NCBI GenBank assembly: GCA_964435165.1 | Contig: CAYSXY010000067.1 | Location: 1-8,758, forward strand | Source of the DNA: CAYSXY01 sp964435165 | GTDB lineage: Bacteria; Pseudomonadota; Alphaproteobacteria; Rickettsiales; RI-342 | DNA: 8,758 nucleotides | Direction: 5' to 3' | The notes under the pieces: model-generated | What the model saw: only the letters and a program-made list of their open reading frames with translations | Database searches by the model: none | Told to the model about the DNA's origin: nothing | Shown: piece by piece, positions 6,031 to 8,758 of the stretch | How the letters are laid out: each line of letters starts with the position of its first letter | Position numbering within the stretch: the first letter of the stretch is position 1 | Made by a program: the position numbers and the translations under genes

Positions 6031-7887
6031 CTAAGCAGCAATATTAATAGGCGTTGCTATGTTGTCGAGCTGATCACGTAACGATCGCGCCTTAACCACC
6101 AACATACGATCGCCCGAATGCTCCAGCTTTTGCCCCTGTTCGTCTAAAGCCTGATCGAAACGGATCACTCTACCGCCCATTTCTTGATCAATCGCCGTTC
6201 CCGTCACGAGGTTATCGACAATTTGTTGATTCCATATGATGTTATCAGGTGTTTGATTCGTCACTCTCTCGGTCACATTCTTCACCTTATCAATCATACG
6301 GTTGTAAAGCAGGCGATTAAGCAGATTTTCCGAGCCCTCAGCCAAATCACGCAGGGATTCTCCCATATCCTGTCTTTTCGGGTTTCCCAAAAATGGCTCG
6401 AGTATGTACATTATCTTCCATTGATAATAGCTTATTTGCGGATTTTTCGCATAACCCGGCATGGTGCGCAGGCTTGTTGCGCCCTCCGTATGCGCAAAAC
6501 GATCGAAATCTTCCTGCGATTGTATCCGCTCTACAATCTTATGCAGGCGGGATAGAAATTGCTCCGGATTCTCTGCGCGATCAAAGTCACGAATATAAGC
6601 TTCCTGCTTGGTGTAATAGGACGCAAAAATCTGAGATAAATGCGGCTGAAAGTAACTATCTTTTTGTGAGCGCTCATCTTCTAATTTGGTGATTTCTTCA
6701 TAGAGGCGCTTCACCTGCTTATCGCGCTCGCGGGCTATGTCCCAATAATCTGTTTCCGTTTCAAACTGCGTTAATTCCTCAACCAGCTCTTTTTCCTGAT
6801 CTACGAGAAATTGCGCCTCCTCAATACGCCCCTCCTTAAACGCATTAAGCGCCGCCTCTTTGACTGCATCAATTTTATCGTAGAGGTCATGATGGTAGCC
6901 GCGTAACACAACAAATTGCTTGTGATAGGTCAGCACGTCCTGATCGAGGGTTTCAAGACACTTAATTTGCTCCCTGGAAAGACCCAACGCCTCCACACGA
7001 TCAGGGTATTGCTCGGCCCATTGGCGTAATGCGAGAAAGCGTGCATACCAGCGCGTCTCCTGAACGAACACGGCCTTTTCACGCTTACTACGATTAATCT
7101 CAAACTCTTCCTTTGCTTCGCTGGTCAGATTCACTCTTTCACCGGCTACGCTGAGTTCGCCACGCAACTCGCCCTGATCGTGCGACAAGGCTGTGCGCAT
7201 ATATTGTCGCTTGAGGTAGCGCAAATCGGCCAACTGCTCATCTAAATCATCTGGATTCAACGCGTGTAAATCCTGCTCCACTTCAATGAACAGTTGGTGA
7301 ATTTTGCTAATCACATGAATGCTGTGAAGGGCAGCATTATGTCGGAGCCTGTTGGCCTCCCCCATATGTGACTGACCAACGCCACGCTCAAAGGTGGCGA
7401 GCTGTATGAGCATCAATGACTGATATTCAATATCCGTTTCATCCAACCCCATATCATAGGCCTGATTGATCAGGCTTAGAATAAAGCGCCATTTTTCTTC
7501 CTGAGACGGTGCTTCCAGGAGTTTTCCCCGGCGGTTTGTTTGCCGTTCAATCGCCGTATCACCGTTTATTTCAGCAAAAACGGAATCAAGACCAATATCA
7601 TAGATGGCATCGATGATCGCTCGTCGGTCATTCTCCGGCGATGATGCAAATAATGCAGCGAACTGGTCGCCCGGAAACTGCTCGAGAAGTGTCTCGTAAC
7701 TATCAGTGCTGCCAGGGCGTGTGTTATTATATTCAAGCTCCGGGTTTTGCGCATAGAGGTGATCTCGACGATAAGCCAGACGATCCAGCACCATTTCTTT
7801 GAGTGACCTGGACTGATAATGAGGATGCTGCGCCTGCTGATGCATGCGCCGCTCAAAGCGTTGTGCAAAATGCTGAAGCATTGTCAT
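6031..7887 (-). CDS. Hypothetical 618-residue helical cytoplasmic protein
   Basis: I do not recognise this protein. It has no signal peptide, no membrane segment and one cysteine (C310), so it is probably soluble and cytoplasmic. It is rich in Glu, Gln, Asp, Arg and Leu and looks almost entirely helical. The segment about 338-410 (KIDAVKEAALNAF onwards, with EKELVEELTQ and YEEITKLEDERSQK) has heptad-like spacing suggesting a coiled coil. Tyr/Trp-containing patches recur (TRWYARFLALRQW 278-290, YYQWKIMYILEPF 487-499). No nucleotide-binding or catalytic motif was seen. The ATG at 7887 has AAGGAT 11 bases upstream, rather distant but the only candidate. It stands alone: 172 bases precede clpA downstream, with no clear terminator, and a divergent lipoprotein gene lies upstream. 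The intact 618-codon frame on the same strand as clpA makes it a real gene; function is unassigned. Confidence 0.85.
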   Translation of the reverse strand: MTMLQHFAQRFERRMHQQAQHPHYQSRSLKEMVLDRLAYRRDHLYAQNPELEYNNTRPGSTDSYETLLEQFPGDQFAALFASSPENDRRAIIDAIYDIGLDSVFAEINGDTAIERQTNRRGKLLEAPSQEEKWRFILSLINQAYDMGLDETDIEYQSLMLIQLATFERGVGQSHMGEANRLRHNAALHSIHVISKIHQLFIEVEQDLHALNPDDLDEQLADLRYLKRQYMRTALSHDQGELRGELSVAGERVNLTSEAKEEFEINRSKREKAVFVQETRWYARFLALRQWAEQYPDRVEALGLSREQIKCLETLDQDVLTYHKQFVVLRGYHHDLYDKIDAVKEAALNAFKEGRIEEAQFLVDQEKELVEELTQFETETDYWDIARERDKQVKRLYEEITKLEDERSQKDSYFQPHLSQIFASYYTKQEAYIRDFDRAENPEQFLSRLHKIVERIQSQEDFDRFAHTEGATSLRTMPGYAKNPQISYYQWKIMYILEPFLGNPKRQDMGESLRDLAEGSENLLNRLLYNRMIDKVKNVTERVTNQTPDNIIWNQQIVDNLVTGTAIDQEMGGRVIRFDQALDEQGQKLEHSGDRMLVVKARSLRDQLDNIATPINIAA

Positions 7888-7969
7888 AATAGTGTCTATC
7901 CTTACGGCTTTTCTTTATTTCGCGCTGTATTTTGTTAAGTTTTATTCATTAATCAAGCCCTTATTTCAC

Positions 7970-7998
7970 TTGTCACAATGCTTTCATCTTTGTATCTC
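7970..7998 (+). promoter_or_regulatory. Candidate promoter of the BON lipoprotein gene
   Basis: TTGTCA (7970-7975, 5/6 to the sigma-70 -35) is followed after 17 bases by TATCTC (7993-7998, 3/6 to the -10). It lies 35 bases upstream of the chosen ATG at 8033, in the divergent intergenic region. Spacing is ideal but the -10 is poor. Confidence 0.35.
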
Positions 7999-8020
7999 GT
8001 GAAAGAATAAAATGAATGCC

Positions 8021-8027
8021 AAAGGAG
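8021..8027 (+). promoter_or_regulatory. Ribosome binding site that fixes the lipoprotein start
   Basis: AAAGGAG ends 5 bases before the ATG at 8033. An in-frame ATG at 8012 has only a weak GAAAG upstream and would contain this site inside its coding region, so 8033 is preferred. Confidence 0.75.
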
Positions 8028-8032
8028 CGCCC

Positions 8033-8389
8033 ATGCTGTCACGCTTCACTACTATTATGCTGATCGCCCTGCTTCCGCTTTTTCTCACCGGATGCTATAC
8101 CTTGCTGATCGGTGGCGCTGCCGGTGCCGGCGGTTATTATGTCGCTAAAGACGAGCGCCCGGCCAAGCGCATTGTCAATGATGCCGCCATTACCAGTTCC
8201 ATCAACACGAAATACGCTATGGACGAGCAGGTGGGTTTCTGGGATGTTAATGTCAGCACACGTAATGGTGTGGTGACACTTTCCGGTGTTGCCATGAATC
8301 CACAAGCCAAAGCACGAGCAGTTGAGATTGCGCAACTCACGGATGGCGTGATGGAAGTCGTCGACCAGATACAGGTACGGTCTCGTTAG
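8033..8389 (+). CDS. Small BON-domain lipoprotein
   Basis: A 118-residue lipoprotein precursor. Residues 1-20 are a lipoprotein signal peptide ending in lipobox LTGC (18-21). Lipidation at C21 followed by tyrosine, not aspartate, suggests sorting to the outer membrane. A short Gly/Ala-rich stretch (27-34) leads into one BON domain (about 50-114) with NGVVTLSG (78-85) and DGVMEVVDQIQV (104-115), the typical conserved glycines and closing strand. BON domains bind phospholipid or other envelope components, and the family includes OsmY and DolP (YraP). Those have two BON domains; this one has a single domain and ends right after it. A role in envelope integrity is inferred. It is divergent from the 618-residue gene and convergent with the next gene. 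Confidence 0.88.
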   Translation: MLSRFTTIMLIALLPLFLTGCYTLLIGGAAGAGGYYVAKDERPAKRIVNDAAITSSINTKYAMDEQVGFWDVNVSTRNGVVTLSGVAMNPQAKARAVEIAQLTDGVMEVVDQIQVRSR

Positions 8390-8758
8390 CCGCCTAATTC
8401 TTCAGCAGCAATATGTGCCTGTCGTTGCTGACGGGCAGCAAGCGTTGCTCCAAAATCATCAAATCGTGTATTATCTCGCAACGCGATTGACGAGTCTTGA
8501 TTAATTGCGTTGACCAGGTCATTAAACTGCTCAATCAATTGATTGAGCGGCTCTCGAGCGATTTCACCGGGATTATCCGAGGCAAGATGTGTGTTTTGTA
8601 CCACATGAATGAGGTTACGCACGCCCGCAACATAGCTTTTAACCAATGTCGGCTGCTGATCGCCTTTGACCTGCGCCGCATAGGACTCGATCATATTGAG
8701 TGGCACAGCATAGTTTGAATTATAAATATCAAGATTGATGGCATCTAAATATTGTTTG
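8386..8758 (-). CDS. Hypothetical protein, C-terminal part (start off window)
   Basis: The frame is open from the right edge to a TAA at 8388-8386, giving 123 C-terminal residues. A GTG at 8706 is in frame, but the frame continues upstream through KQYLDAINLDIYNSNYAV without a stop, so the true start lies beyond the window. The visible part is helical and polar, with no cysteine, membrane segment or motif I recognise (LNMIESYAAQVKG, LNQLIEQFNDLVNAINQ, LAARQQRQAHIAAEELGG). It is convergent with the lipoprotein gene and overlaps its end by 4 bases. It shares strand and general helical, Gln-rich style with the 618-residue protein, but I see no direct sequence similarity. Confidence 0.7.
   Translation of the reverse strand, partial: KQYLDAINLDIYNSNYAVPLNMIESYAAQVKGDQQPTLVKSYVAGVRNLIHVVQNTHLASDNPGEIAREPLNQLIEQFNDLVNAINQDSSIALRDNTRFDDFGATLAARQQRQAHIAAEELGG

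Larger units (their letters stand above)
7888..8032. other. Divergent intergenic region
   Basis: These 145 bases separate two genes transcribed away from each other and must carry both promoters. A candidate plus-strand promoter is listed separately. On the minus strand I find only weak material (TTGATT near 7950 with no acceptable -10), plus the AAGGAT at 7898-7903 as ribosome binding site for the minus-strand gene. No RNA gene or large repeat is evident. Confidence 0.5.

Noticed and set aside
8012..8032. Upstream in-frame ATG for the lipoprotein
   Set aside because: The strong AAAGGAG at 8021-8027 serves the ATG at 8033, and the signal peptide is better formed from there.
8386..8706. GTG at 8706 as the start of the right-edge gene
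   Set aside because: The frame stays open to the window edge with similar composition and no ribosome binding site precedes the GTG.

Overview
The window looks like a chromosomal segment of a Gram-negative bacterium, most likely an alphaproteobacterium. The support is a ClpA whose N-domain wording and MGF-type ClpP loop resemble alphaproteobacterial ClpA, an outer-membrane-type BON lipoprotein, and a prepilin-like protein with an AIPGDM motif of a kind I associate with that class. The lineage is inferred from protein style only; no rRNA or tRNA gene is present.

Layout. Bases 1-3047 (minus strand) hold one uninterrupted reading frame that runs off the left edge. It has a type IV prepilin N-terminus, a pilin-like segment, about eight tandem four-cysteine modules resembling eukaryotic sushi/CCP domains, and the first FG-GAP/integrin-type calcium-binding repeat at the cut edge. 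This is the most unusual object in the window. Bases 3048-3458 are an AT-rich intergenic region with a good -10 box, a hairpin over an alternative start, a 12-bp palindrome and the clpA terminator. Bases 3459-5858 (minus) encode a complete ClpA unfoldase, with no clpS beside it. Bases 6031-7887 (minus) encode a 618-residue, mostly helical soluble protein that I do not recognise. A divergent intergenic region (7888-8032) separates it from a small BON-domain lipoprotein on the plus strand (8033-8389). The lipoprotein gene meets a convergent, 5'-truncated unknown gene (8386-8758, minus) with a 4-base overlap of stop codons.

How the parts relate. The genes do not form one obvious pathway. clpA is cytoplasmic proteolysis machinery (unfoldase for ClpP). 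The BON lipoprotein is envelope-associated. The pilin-sushi-FG-GAP protein should be handled by a prepilin peptidase and a type IV pilus or type II secretion-like machine and displayed outside the cell, where an adhesion or binding role is plausible but unproven. Each gene appears to have its own intergenic region, so I see no operon beyond shared orientation.
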